Shown in pieces: positions 1 through 8,274 of a stretch of DNA of 64,000 nucleotides (position 1 is its first letter; the number at the start of each line of letters is the position of its first letter). The notes under the pieces are model-generated. The model was not told where the DNA came from. It saw nothing but the letters and a program-made list of their open reading frames with translations, and did no database searches. The position numbers and the translations under genes are program-made. Source of the stretch: Bacillus tianshenii (lineage in GTDB: Bacteria; Bacillota; Bacilli; Bacillales; Bacillaceae_N); assembly GCA_020524525.2 (NCBI GenBank), contig CP129018.1, positions 1,926,115 through 1,990,114 on the forward strand, read 5' to 3'.

Positions 1-1351
1 CATCGATGTGGATGCAGCCACTACTCGCGGTATCGTTGTCATTAATGCTCCAGATGGAAACACAATTTCAACTGCTGAACATACTTTTGCTATGATGGCA
101 TCATTAATGCGTAACATCCCACAAGCAGTGAAATCTGTGAAAGATGGCAAATGGGAACGCAAAAAGTATCAAGGTACTGAGTTAAATGAAAAAACACTAG
201 GTATCGTCGGAATGGGCCGTATCGGTGGTGAATTAGCAAAGCGCGCTAAAGCATTCGGAATGTCTGTGTACGTATTTGATCCATTCTTAACACATGCTCG
301 TGCTGAAAAGCTCGGTGTTTCTTCTGTTGAATTGGAGACGCTTCTTACTGAGGCAGATATTATTACTGTACATACACCATTAACAAAAGAAACAAAAGGG
401 CTATTAAACCATGAAACAATCGGAAAAACGAAAAAAGGTGTTTATCTGATTAACTGTGCGCGCGGTGGTATTATCGATGAAGAAGCACTTGCTGATTACG
501 TTGAAAGCGGACACGTTGCTGGAGCAGCTCTTGATGTATTTGTAACCGAGCCACCGACAAATAATCGTTTGTTAGAGCTTGATCAAATTATCACAACACC
601 ACACCTTGGTGCTTCTACAGTAGAAGCTCAGCTTAACGTAGCAGCACAAGTTGCTGATGAAGTTCTACAATTCTTACAAGGTCAGCCAGTTAAGAACTCA
701 CTTAACTTACCGACTCTTTCAAAAGAAGTATACCAAAAAATCCAGCCATATTATGAGCTTGCAAGCAGCATGGGTTCTCTCGCATCACAATGCATGCAAA
801 TTCCAGTTAAAGAAATTGAACTTCAGTATGGCGGTAAGATTGCTGACTTAGATACAACGATTTTAACACGTACATTACTTGCTGGCTTCCTTCGTCCACG
901 TGTTGACACTCCTGTAAACGAAGTAAACGCATCGGCTGTCACAAAGCAACGTGGCATTGTATACGGCGAAAAAGTCACAAGTGAAACAAACGGCTATTCA
1001 AACTCAATCACAGCAATTGTTCATGGAGAAGATACAACTTTTACGATCCAAGGTACATATGTACGCGAGTATGGTCCACGTATCGTAAATATGAACGGAT
1101 TCGATATCGATTTCTATCCAAACGGCAGCCTGCTGTACATCCAGCACACTGACCGTCCTGGGGTAATCGGTAAAGTTGGTTTCATCCTTGGTGAACATAA
1201 AGTAAACATTGCAACAATGCAAGTAGGCCGTAAAGAAGCTGGCGGTGAAGCCATCATGATGCTTTCATTTGATAAACCAGCATCTGATGAAGTATATAAC
1301 GAACTAAGCAACGTTGAAGATATTGTTTCAATTAAACGAATCGAATTGTAA
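1..1351 (+). CDS. serA: D-3-phosphoglycerate dehydrogenase, 5' end cut by window edge
   Basis: Oxidises 3-phosphoglycerate with NAD, the first step of serine synthesis in the cytosol. The reading frame is open to the window edge, so roughly 80 N-terminal residues are missing; the GTG at position 8 is an internal codon. Visible are the Rossmann GMGRIG motif (about residue 68 of the visible part), the NCARGG segment, the catalytic-His segment TTPHLGAST, a middle substrate-binding-type domain, and a C-terminal ACT domain beginning near LLYIQHTDRPG, the usual serine-sensing module. This is the long, ACT-containing Bacillus form. A terminator follows directly. Family assignment is certain. Confidence 0.97.
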   Translation, partial: IDVDAATTRGIVVINAPDGNTISTAEHTFAMMASLMRNIPQAVKSVKDGKWERKKYQGTELNEKTLGIVGMGRIGGELAKRAKAFGMSVYVFDPFLTHARAEKLGVSSVELETLLTEADIITVHTPLTKETKGLLNHETIGKTKKGVYLINCARGGIIDEEALADYVESGHVAGAALDVFVTEPPTNNRLLELDQIITTPHLGASTVEAQLNVAAQVADEVLQFLQGQPVKNSLNLPTLSKEVYQKIQPYYELASSMGSLASQCMQIPVKEIELQYGGKIADLDTTILTRTLLAGFLRPRVDTPVNEVNASAVTKQRGIVYGEKVTSETNGYSNSITAIVHGEDTTFTIQGTYVREYGPRIVNMNGFDIDFYPNGSLLYIQHTDRPGVIGKVGFILGEHKVNIATMQVGRKEAGGEAIMMLSFDKPASDEVYNELSNVEDIVSIKRIEL

Positions 1352-1359
1352 AACAGCAA

Positions 1360-1396
1360 AAACTCGGAAGCAGATACCTGCTTCCGAGTTTTTTAA
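1360..1396 (+). terminator. Rho-independent terminator of serA
   Basis: Perfect 12-bp stem: ACTCGGAAGCAG at 1362-1373 pairs with CTGCTTCCGAGT at 1378-1389 around the loop ATAC, followed by a T run. It starts 10 bases after the serA stop codon. Confidence 0.93.
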
Positions 1397-1400
1397 TAGC

Positions 1401-1902
1401 AAGCGGACAGCCTAAACGCCTTTCGACGCACAGGATGTGCTAGTGCAGGCGTTGTCACAGGACGTGACGCTCTTAGCCAGCGTTCCTTTGATGTCCAGCT
1501 GTGGCGCTTAGGGGCTCGAGGGCATAAGGCAAACTGCTGCAGAGGCAAAAATCAGCCTCCTCCGCTTTCGACGCACAGGATGTGCTAGTGCAGGCGTTGT
1601 CATAGGACGTGACGTTCTTAGCCTGCGTTCCTTTGATGTCTAGCTGCGGCGCTTAGGGGCTCGAGGGCATAAGGCAAACTGCTGCAGAGGCAAAAATCAA
1701 CCTCCTCCGCTTTCGACGCACAGGATGTGCTAGTGCAGGCGTTGTCATAGGACGTGACGTTCTTAGCCTGCGTTCCTTTGATGTCTAGCTGCGGCGCTTA
1801 GGGGCTCGAGGGCATAAGGCAAACTGCTGCAGAGGCAAAAATCAGCCTCCTCCGCTTTTTGCCTTATGCTTGTCGCCCCTGAGCAAAGCGCCTCCGCTTT
1901 TC
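1401..1902 (-). repeat. Tandem 145-bp repeat block (dispersed intergenic repeat family, copy 1)
   Basis: Three tandem units begin at 1421, 1566 and 1711, each with TTTCGACGCACAGGATGTGC, giving an exact 145-bp period. Units 2 and 3 are almost identical and unit 1 differs at a few bases. The block ends near 1900 with a single arm containing TTGTCGCCCCT and CCTCCGCTTTT. A short piece of a second module (GGACAGCCTAAACGCC) lies at 1404-1419. Read on the minus strand it matches the blocks at 29.8 and 46.5 kb. Each unit holds small hairpins (GTGACG/CGTCAC-like and GCACA/TGTGC) and a long imperfect one built from AGGGGC...GCCCCT and CATAAG...CTTATG. The block separates the convergent serA and rsiX genes. 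No coding capacity is credible. Confidence 0.9.
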
Positions 1903-3129
1903 TTATAATTGGTTTGCTGCGTACGGGACTGGGATTGGTTTTGTAAGGTTGTAATTTCCAATCATCTTAAATGGCATTTGCTTAAATTGAACTTGTTTAT
2001 AGCCGTATGATTTGGCTGTCATTAGTACAGATTCTAATAAAAGAATTGTTTTTTCGCTGTTTTCTAAGCTTTTTCGATTTGTAAATGTGATTGAGACAAT
2101 TTCCCCTTGCTTCTCCCCCTCGACGCTATCAACTGTTACTCCTTGTGGAAATGGTGAAGCTAATGTTTGTTCTATCGGTTTTTCTTCTATTTCCTGTAAG
2201 GTTTCTAATAGTGTAGAGTTTGAGTCTGCTGGTAATGAGGCAAGATAAGGCCTTTCTCCAGCACCACTGCCTTCTGTTACGTAATACTTCCGGGGCTCCT
2301 GTTTAACATCAAGTGAGCTCATCGGTCCGTAGTGAGCAAAGTCGACACCCGGAACATCTTCAGTCCTTAATTCTAGCGTTGTAATAGGAAGCGGTGTAAA
2401 CATTTCTTTTAATGTTTCGATAAAGAGATATTCTCCTGTACTTCCTGAATTTGTTAAAACGGGATGTTCCCGTGTTAAGGTTACTTGCATAACCGTCTTA
2501 CTCGTTTGTTTGAATGTCACGTCTTCTAGAAATTCTGAAGAAAAGCGTTGGTCTGCTTCATCATTTGTGACATCAAATTCATTCAGAGCTTGGTCCAAAG
2601 GTGCATCCTCAGGAACGGTCTTTGCGATAGGTACGACATATTGAAGATTTTGATCAATTAATGTTTTAACAACAAGCTTTTGTTTTGGTGGAATAACATT
2701 TAACGTATGACTTGGTAATATCGCACTTTCGATCGCAAATTGGGAACGAGCCATCGAATTCTTTTCCTCAGAGGTACCTTTATCAAATGCTTTTGGCGCT
2801 TCTGCAATTTCTGCATGTTCTTCTAGCTCTTCTTCGGAAGCTGTACGATCTTCAGCTGCTTGTTCCAATCCCATTTCAATATTGCTTGTGTTCTTCATAA
2901 GAGAGGGAACGAGAATGGCTAGCAATACTACGGCCACTGCTGCTGCAATTGATGGATACAGCCAAGTGTATTTCTTTTTTCTTTTTGACGTGTATGACTC
3001 AGAAGGGTTCTCATCAAGTTTATTTGAAAGCTGGGCATAGATCTCATCAGCACTTCGTTTGTCTTCAACCTTTGGGAGCTGTTTCAACAAGCTTTCAAGT
3101 TGTTGGTCATCATATGTTTTTCTAGGCAT
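1903..3129 (-). CDS. rsiX: Anti-sigma-X factor RsiX-like, membrane protein
   Basis: Likely holds the ECF sigma factor encoded just upstream in an inactive membrane-bound complex. The protein has a cytoplasmic N-terminal segment of about 50 residues rich in Lys/Glu, one membrane span near residues 54-78 (IAAAVAVVLLAILVP) and a large external part of about 330 residues. Its last 100 residues look like a GerMN-type domain (inference from pattern). Start chosen at the ATG at 3129, which overlaps the sigX stop by 8 bases and has a GGTGG-like ribosome site; a GTG 12 bases upstream is possible. Translational coupling to sigX fits a sigma/anti-sigma pair. Symbol assigned mainly from this pairing. Confidence 0.82.
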   Translation of the reverse strand: MPRKTYDDQQLESLLKQLPKVEDKRSADEIYAQLSNKLDENPSESYTSKRKKKYTWLYPSIAAAVAVVLLAILVPSLMKNTSNIEMGLEQAAEDRTASEEELEEHAEIAEAPKAFDKGTSEEKNSMARSQFAIESAILPSHTLNVIPPKQKLVVKTLIDQNLQYVVPIAKTVPEDAPLDQALNEFDVTNDEADQRFSSEFLEDVTFKQTSKTVMQVTLTREHPVLTNSGSTGEYLFIETLKEMFTPLPITTLELRTEDVPGVDFAHYGPMSSLDVKQEPRKYYVTEGSGAGERPYLASLPADSNSTLLETLQEIEEKPIEQTLASPFPQGVTVDSVEGEKQGEIVSITFTNRKSLENSEKTILLLESVLMTAKSYGYKQVQFKQMPFKMIGNYNLTKPIPVPYAANQL

Positions 3130-3655
3130 GTGGCATCCCACCCTTACTTAACACATCATGCATGCATGTCTTCAATGCTTTCATTGCACGATGCTGTGTT
3201 GTTTTCACTTTGCTTTCTGTCCAGCCTAATACCTCTGCAGTTTCCGCAATGGAAAAGGATTGTAAAAAGCGTAGCACAATTACCATACGTTGGTCGTCTG
3301 TGCAGGTTTTCAAGCAAGCATAGACTTGTTGAATTTCCTCATTTAAGACAGCAATCTCCTCAGGCAGTGGCGAATCATCATCAATCATCGCATGAATCAG
3401 TTCGTCATCCATACCATCAGCGATATTCCTGCGTTTCTGTTTTCGAAACCAATCAATGGTGACATGCTTTGCAATTGAAAACAGCCATGTCTTTTCACTG
3501 CTTTTACCTTCAAAGCGGTCATATGATTTTAATACTTTTATATATACTTCTTGAACGAGATCTTCTGTTTGTTCTCGGTTTTTAACCATATAAAAGATAA
3601 ACCGAAACAAATCTTGGTGATACCGCTCATATATCTGTTGGAATAACTCCCTCAT
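3122..3655 (-). CDS. sigX: ECF-type RNA polymerase sigma factor SigX
   Basis: About 177 residues with the two ECF sigma regions: region 2 (YHQDLFRFIFYMVKN, then QTEDLVQEVYIKVLKSYDRF and WLFSIAKHVTIDWFRKQ) and region 4 (DQRMVIVLRFLQSFSIAETA, then SKVKTTQHRAMKAL). These segments match B. subtilis SigX closely; there it controls cell-envelope genes that affect surface charge and antimicrobial-peptide resistance. Start chosen at 3655, where GGGAGG lies 9 bases upstream. The upstream ATG at 3682 would lie at or before the expected transcription start of the promoter described at 3685-3710. rsiX follows, overlapping. In B. subtilis resE lies beside sigX; here the next genes upstream on this strand are unrelated. 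Confidence 0.93.
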   Translation of the reverse strand: MRELFQQIYERYHQDLFRFIFYMVKNREQTEDLVQEVYIKVLKSYDRFEGKSSEKTWLFSIAKHVTIDWFRKQKRRNIADGMDDELIHAMIDDDSPLPEEIAVLNEEIQQVYACLKTCTDDQRMVIVLRFLQSFSIAETAEVLGWTESKVKTTQHRAMKALKTCMHDVLSKGGMPHA

Positions 3656-3684
3656 CCCTTGGTACCTCCCGCTCTCTAACATTT

Positions 3685-3710
3685 GTCGTCTATGTACTTA
3701 AAAAGTTTCA
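3685..3710 (-). promoter_or_regulatory. Sigma-X-type ECF promoter upstream of sigX (probable autoregulation)
   Basis: On the minus strand TGAAAC (3710-3705) is followed after exactly 16 bases by CGAC (3688-3685). This is the ECF pattern of a TGtAAC/TGAAAC -35 box and CGWC-type -10 box known for B. subtilis sigma-X and sigma-W. The expected start of transcription is near 3678, about 23 bases before the chosen sigX start. ECF sigma factors commonly drive their own operon. Motif only. Confidence 0.75.
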
Positions 3711-3737
3711 CCTTGTTATTATAACGAAAAAACCACA

Positions 3738-3772
3738 AAAAGGAAGGCTGCCATTTAATATGGCACCCTTAT
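3738..3772 (-). terminator. Terminator of the germination operon
   Basis: On the minus strand AAGGGTGCCAT (3770-3760) pairs with ATGGCAGCCTT (3754-3744), with one mismatch, and is followed by CCTTTTT. It directly follows the stop codon of the gerC-type gene. Confidence 0.8.
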
Positions 3773-4885
3773 TTATTCAATAATTCCTGAGCTTACGATT
3801 TTTACATTTGCCTGCACATCTACTTTTAACTTAGGATAGATTTCTTCCCATTTCTTTTCATCCCATTCTCTCCAATGGTTTTTCACATGATTACCAAATC
3901 CTGCAGGGTCAACATGTGACTCTTTAAGTTCATTGATTAAAGAATGAGCTCTCTGCTCGATTCGCCGTTCTGCCAAGCGTTCAATTTTTCGAATGGTTTG
4001 GGCATTTTTTAAATTTCCTCCATCTTTAAGTTCCGTTACAGTGCCCAATAACTGAACGTTTAATTTGATGGTTGGCTCGTTACTTTTTATCGTGACTTTC
4101 GTTTTCGTTTTTGAGCGAATATTTTCAATAAGTACAACGCTTTCTTCGTATTCGATTGATTGCTCTTCTTTATCTTCCAAAGACACTTCAAAACTTCCAC
4201 TTTTATACTTTTCTCCGATTAACATGCGTAAAATAAATAAATCTTTCAGCAGCACTTCTTTCACAAGCTTGTCCTTTTTAAATAAGGCGATACCGGTGAT
4301 TTTTGCATGCCCGCTTTCTTTGTCTATTATTGGCAGATAAGGATCCCTTCCAACACTATAATAATATTTCATAAATAAATGAAGGTTGGTCTCGGGCAAA
4401 CTTTCTTTTTTTTCATTTTGAAGAATTAAATTTTCGATATACATCCCTGGACGCTGACCAACAGAATCTAAGCTTTTACTTAAAAGCTCAGTTGCGCTTC
4501 CTTTTGTAACAGCAAGCTTTATTCTATTTCCAATTGAAGCATCCCGGTGGAGAGTATCCACTAAATCATATATTCCTCTTCGAGCTAACGCTTCTCCATA
4601 CAAAGCTACAGCAACTTGACCACCAACAACCGGACTCGGTGCTTCAAAATTCATTAACTTCTTGCCAATTTTGCTCATGCCTGTTTTTGCTTCAAACAAT
4701 TCGACATCTGTTGACTGTGGGTTTTTAAATATCGGCACTGAAATCTTCATAAGTAATTTATTGTCTTCAATAAGATCATAAGTAATAATACGTACAAGCA
4801 TGACATCGTCTACAATCTTTGACGTTGCACAGCCTGTCAAAATGAGAACTACACTAAAGTAAATGACTAAAAACCGTTTCCACAT
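3773..4885 (-). CDS. Ger(x)C-family spore germination lipoprotein
   Basis: C subunit of a GerA-type nutrient germinant receptor, expected on the outer face of the spore inner membrane. The 370 residues start with a lipoprotein signal ending in LTGC, so Cys19 would be lipidated. The rest lacks membrane spans, and the C-terminal third is Lys/Glu-rich, as usual for GerAC/GerBC/GerKC. It is the last gene of a three-gene operon, 11 bases after the A subunit, and is followed by a terminator. The family is clear. The germinant cannot be read from sequence, and I do not assign a gerA, gerB or gerK name. Confidence 0.9.
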   Translation of the reverse strand: MWKRFLVIYFSVVLILTGCATSKIVDDVMLVRIITYDLIEDNKLLMKISVPIFKNPQSTDVELFEAKTGMSKIGKKLMNFEAPSPVVGGQVAVALYGEALARRGIYDLVDTLHRDASIGNRIKLAVTKGSATELLSKSLDSVGQRPGMYIENLILQNEKKESLPETNLHLFMKYYYSVGRDPYLPIIDKESGHAKITGIALFKKDKLVKEVLLKDLFILRMLIGEKYKSGSFEVSLEDKEEQSIEYEESVVLIENIRSKTKTKVTIKSNEPTIKLNVQLLGTVTELKDGGNLKNAQTIRKIERLAERRIEQRAHSLINELKESHVDPAGFGNHVKNHWREWDEKKWEEIYPKLKVDVQANVKIVSSGIIE

Positions 4886-4896
4886 TCCAACACCAC

Positions 4897-6360
4897 CTAC
4901 TCATCAATATCCTTTTGATGTTTAAACCTCAGCCCACTAAATATGCTCGATTTTTTAGTTTTTTGAGCTGATACCGGCATATAAGGAAAACGAACAAATA
5001 CATCTCGCCACCTCTTTAATCTCGGCGGATAAATCGGCTCTAAATAAGGACGGTTAAGCGATGTTAAGCGAATTAAATGAGTTAACACAAAGGCACTACA
5101 AACCATAACACCTAGCAACCCCCACATGCCTGCAAAAATTAAAAATGGAAACCGTAACAACCGAATCGTATTTCCCATTCGATACACCGGTGTTGTAAAT
5201 GAGGCAAGAGCTGCCAATGCAACAATAATAAGAAGGACATTACTTGTTAAGCCAGCTTCAACAGATGCCTGTCCAATGACAATCCCACCAACAATACCAA
5301 GTGTTTGACCAACCTTTGTTGGCAAACGAGCTCCTGCCTCCCGTAACAACTCGATCGTCAACTCTAGAAATAACGCTTCAATTATCGGTGGAAAAGGTAT
5401 ATTGGCTCTCGAACCGATTAACGTTCCAAGCAGGTCTCTAGGAATTAACTGATAATGGTAGGTCAAAACCGCCACGTACAAAGGAGTTGCGAGTACTGAA
5501 AAGGTTACAGCAAAATAACGAATTAACCGAAAGGCCGTTCCAACTTGCCATGATAAATAATAATCTTCCATTGATGAAAAGAAATCGACAAATGAAACAG
5601 GGCCGCATAAAACAAACGGTGAGCCATCAACAATAATCACTAACCGGCCTTCCTGCAGCTGTCCACAAACCCGGTCTGGACGTTCTGTTTCTTTTAATTG
5701 TGGGAAAGGTGATTTCCAATTATCTTGTAATACTTGTTGGATAAACGAACTATCTAATACCCCATCAAACTCTATCTGGCGTAATCTTGAAAAAACAAGA
5801 TCAACATCTTCTGAATGGGCTTTATCTCCTAAATACATGACGGCGACTTTTGTATGTGATTGTTTGCCCACCTTAATCTCTTTCATTTGTAAGTCTAATG
5901 TAGGCAGCCGTTTGCGAATTAAGTTCAAATTGGTTTGATAGGATTCGGTGAACGCTTCTTTCGGCCCTTCTACACTAAATTCAATCTCAGCGGCTGTAAC
6001 GTCACGTCCTTCTATCTTTAAGCACTTTATTAATAGACAACGTTCCTCTTCTTTCATTATTGAAATTCGTACATATCCCCCAAATAACTTTTCTTTTACA
6101 ACCTTAGGCTCATCTGTAATAACTATTTGTTCAAAAGGAAGACGAGCTTGTAGTTCTTCAAGGGTTGCAAAAGGCTCTCTTACCTTTTCTAGCAAATCTC
6201 TATGCAAGATTTCTGAATCAATCAACGGGAAAAAATAACAGATAATAAAAGGTTCAATATTGGAATCATGTTCATAACAAACAAAATCATTATTCTTTTT
6301 TAACTCTGTAAATAGCTGTTTCATTGAGGAACGGGGATAAAATGTAGGACGCCGCTTCAT
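4897..6360 (-). CDS. GerA-family spore germination protein, A subunit
   Basis: 487 residues. A hydrophilic N-terminal half of about 260 residues is followed by a membrane half with about five spans. Typical GerA-family segments are seen: ETERPDRVCGQLQEGRLVII before the first span, PFVLCGP, then NIPFPPIIEALFLELTIELL and LREAGARLP in the membrane part. It forms a receptor with the B and C subunits. The start ATG overlaps the stop of the B subunit gene by 4 bases, so they are translationally coupled. Length is normal for the family. No damage seen. Confidence 0.93.
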   Translation of the reverse strand: MKRRPTFYPRSSMKQLFTELKKNNDFVCYEHDSNIEPFIICYFFPLIDSEILHRDLLEKVREPFATLEELQARLPFEQIVITDEPKVVKEKLFGGYVRISIMKEEERCLLIKCLKIEGRDVTAAEIEFSVEGPKEAFTESYQTNLNLIRKRLPTLDLQMKEIKVGKQSHTKVAVMYLGDKAHSEDVDLVFSRLRQIEFDGVLDSSFIQQVLQDNWKSPFPQLKETERPDRVCGQLQEGRLVIIVDGSPFVLCGPVSFVDFFSSMEDYYLSWQVGTAFRLIRYFAVTFSVLATPLYVAVLTYHYQLIPRDLLGTLIGSRANIPFPPIIEALFLELTIELLREAGARLPTKVGQTLGIVGGIVIGQASVEAGLTSNVLLIIVALAALASFTTPVYRMGNTIRLLRFPFLIFAGMWGLLGVMVCSAFVLTHLIRLTSLNRPYLEPIYPPRLKRWRDVFVRFPYMPVSAQKTKKSSIFSGLRFKHQKDIDE

Positions 6361-7448
6361 GTTTTAGACCTCCTATGCATGCGATTATGCAGCTTTGAAA
6401 TGAGGTATAAGGCAGGAATATAACCAATAATAAAGTAAAAAGCAAGATTACCTAAGTATGTGTTAATCTGGTCTACAAGCACTCTGCTGTCTATTGAAAC
6501 AATACTAATAAAGATAACAGTTAAAAAGACAGCCAATATTTTTCTTTGTGATAGATGAAAGCTCTCTTTTGCCACACGGGTTGAAACCCATAAGTAAATA
6601 ACCATATTCGGAATAACGACAAATACCCAAATGGCAACTGCAAAATACTCAAATCGTTCAAGAAAAGAAAACTCAGCCACCTTAAATAAACTTAATGTTG
6701 CCCATACTGTCTTCTCCAATTGCTTTTCACTATAAAAAGCAAAAGTTACTAGCGTAATGAACACATAGAGAGATGTAGTAGCTGCTAAACCGAGATGAGC
6801 AAATTTCTGTGATTTCTCCGGTTTTCTAATAAAGGGATAATAGACAAGCAGCATTTCTAAACCTAAATAAGAAAGAGCTGTATCATTTACCGCACTTAAA
6901 ATCTTGGGAAAAGGAGTGTCAAGAATGGGAAGTAAGTTCCCAAAGTCAGCATACTGCAAAGGAAAAAAGAAGAATTCCGTTAAAAAGGAGGGGATCACAA
7001 CACCAAAAAAACAAATACCTGTCACTACCCGGAACCCACCAGTTACAACATAATAAATCAATGTACAAAAAAGCACACCAAGCACCCAAGAAGCAAGCTG
7101 AGGAAACATCCATACTTGTACAACTTCAATATATGTACGAATTACTGTGAAGGCAGTAACGAGCACATAAATGATAAAAACAAAGTCTAGACATTTTCCA
7201 ACCCACTTACCAAAAAACTTTTTGTGCAAGCCCGTTAAATCCGTTTTATATGTATTTAGCATGTTAAAGATCATATATAAGATAATGTGATATATAAATC
7301 CCGTAATAAGTATCGATATCCATGCATCATGACCAGCTTCTTCCATAAGAATGCGTTGAAATCCTAATATTCCAACCCCAACTTGTGATGCATGAACTAA
7401 ATAAAAAACTAAGAAAGGTTCGACTTTGAATTTTGCCGGAATGTTCAT
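6357..7448 (-). CDS. GerB-family spore germination protein (amino-acid-permease-like B subunit)
   Basis: 363 residues, nearly all membrane-embedded, with about ten predicted spans, as in GerAB/GerKB proteins of the endospore germination family within the APC superfamily. It probably carries the nutrient-binding pocket of the receptor. The N-terminal half has the usual QVGVGILGFQRILMEEAG segment after the first span. It is the first gene of the operon; AAGGGGAATAAGC precedes the ATG. The B-A-C order differs from the A-B-C order of B. subtilis gerA and gerB. Confidence 0.92.
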   Translation of the reverse strand: MNIPAKFKVEPFLVFYLVHASQVGVGILGFQRILMEEAGHDAWISILITGFIYHIILYMIFNMLNTYKTDLTGLHKKFFGKWVGKCLDFVFIIYVLVTAFTVIRTYIEVVQVWMFPQLASWVLGVLFCTLIYYVVTGGFRVVTGICFFGVVIPSFLTEFFFFPLQYADFGNLLPILDTPFPKILSAVNDTALSYLGLEMLLVYYPFIRKPEKSQKFAHLGLAATTSLYVFITLVTFAFYSEKQLEKTVWATLSLFKVAEFSFLERFEYFAVAIWVFVVIPNMVIYLWVSTRVAKESFHLSQRKILAVFLTVIFISIVSIDSRVLVDQINTYLGNLAFYFIIGYIPALYLISKLHNRMHRRSKT

Positions 7449-7482
7449 GCTTATTCCCCTTCATCCAAAAACTTATATTCTC

Positions 7483-7511
7483 TATTATTCTGTTCATGGT
7501 TTGAAATATAC
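7483..7511 (-). promoter_or_regulatory. Possible sigma-G promoter of the ger operon
   Basis: On the minus strand GTATA (7511-7507), a 17-base spacer and AATAATA (7489-7483) resemble the sigma-G pattern GHATR-N18-CATnnTA. The site ends 35 bases before the gerB-type start. Germination receptor operons are sigma-G controlled in B. subtilis. The -10 match is imperfect and the spacer one base short. Confidence 0.5.
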
Positions 7512-7531
7512 ACGAACAACCTTAATCCATA

Positions 7532-7560
7532 ACAAAAAGCCTCGGCATTCACCGAGACTT
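7532..7560 (-). terminator. Terminator at the end of the B12 salvage operon
   Basis: Minus-strand stem AAGTCTCGG (7560-7552) with CCGAGGCTT (7545-7537), one mismatch, followed by TTTTG. The 5' arm overlaps the last codons and stop of cblS. Confidence 0.85.
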
Positions 7561-8274
7561 TTCAAGATACAACTGATAGAAATGATCCATTACGATTTTC
7601 TTTATCTCTTCTTCTTTTTCAATCGCATAACTAATAACATAACATGTAGATGGACCTGCTGGTGCTGTTAAGTCCAACTCTGAATGGACGAGGACTTCTG
7701 GAAATCCATTTGCATTACATAATTGTTTAACTTCATAATCTATTCCTTTAGAGCCAACAGGAACTGCTTCATAGATAAGGTTTTCTTGAAGTAGCTTGTA
7801 AAATGTCACTAGTGAAGCTACGCCACCTTTTTCATGTAAAACAGCCTCTCCGACAAGCGGCTTTCCGATTACAGCAAATAGAGCTGATTTTGGCGTTATC
7901 GCGACTCTTTTTTCTCGAGGTTTTACTCGCCCTGTTAAAGTAAGCCCAAGGCCTGACTGCTTGAGCTGAAAGTTCGTTTCACTACTTCCGGTAATTGGCA
8001 CATGTTCGATGCCTACTTCTGAAAGTAGCTGCTGTATCCCATTACAGTACGACTGCCAAGCTGTTTCTGAGGTAAGGTTTTGAACAGCAATTGATTGCAA
8101 GGAAGCACCGACCGCAAGTAATTCCATCAAAGCTACCCGCATTGTAAAATAGGCGGTTTGCTCATTTGAAGCTGCGACAATGTCAGCGACTTTCTCTCCT
8201 ACCCCTCCGCAACAATCGGCAGAAATCACAAGCTCCTCCTGTTCACATAATGGAACAAATTGAACATCCCGCAT
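7549..8274 (-). CDS. cblS: Alpha-ribazole kinase CblS-like (PurM-fold)
   Basis: Proposed to phosphorylate alpha-ribazole to alpha-ribazole phosphate, the precursor of the lower ligand of B12. CblS/CblT were described in Listeria and Geobacillus as a replacement for CobT. The 241 residues have the glycine-rich, AIR-synthase-like character expected: ISADCCGGVGEK near the N-terminus, VALMELLAVGA, and the C-terminal segment LTAPAGPSTCYVISY. Its start overlaps the stop of the cblT-like gene by one base (TAATG), and it ends the B12 operon. Assignment rests on size, neighbour and general fold pattern, so the kinase activity is inferred. Confidence 0.75.
   Translation of the reverse strand: MRDVQFVPLCEQEELVISADCCGGVGEKVADIVAASNEQTAYFTMRVALMELLAVGASLQSIAVQNLTSETAWQSYCNGIQQLLSEVGIEHVPITGSSETNFQLKQSGLGLTLTGRVKPREKRVAITPKSALFAVIGKPLVGEAVLHEKGGVASLVTFYKLLQENLIYEAVPVGSKGIDYEVKQLCNANGFPEVLVHSELDLTAPAGPSTCYVISYAIEKEEEIKKIVMDHFYQLYLEKSR

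Noticed and set aside
1401-1902. CRISPR array
   Set aside because: The period is 145 bp and the whole unit is repeated; there are no short repeats with unique spacers and no cas genes.
3656-3682. Longer SigX N-terminus from the ATG at 3682
   Set aside because: It would begin at or before the expected transcription start, has no ribosome site, and the shorter form aligns with known SigX.
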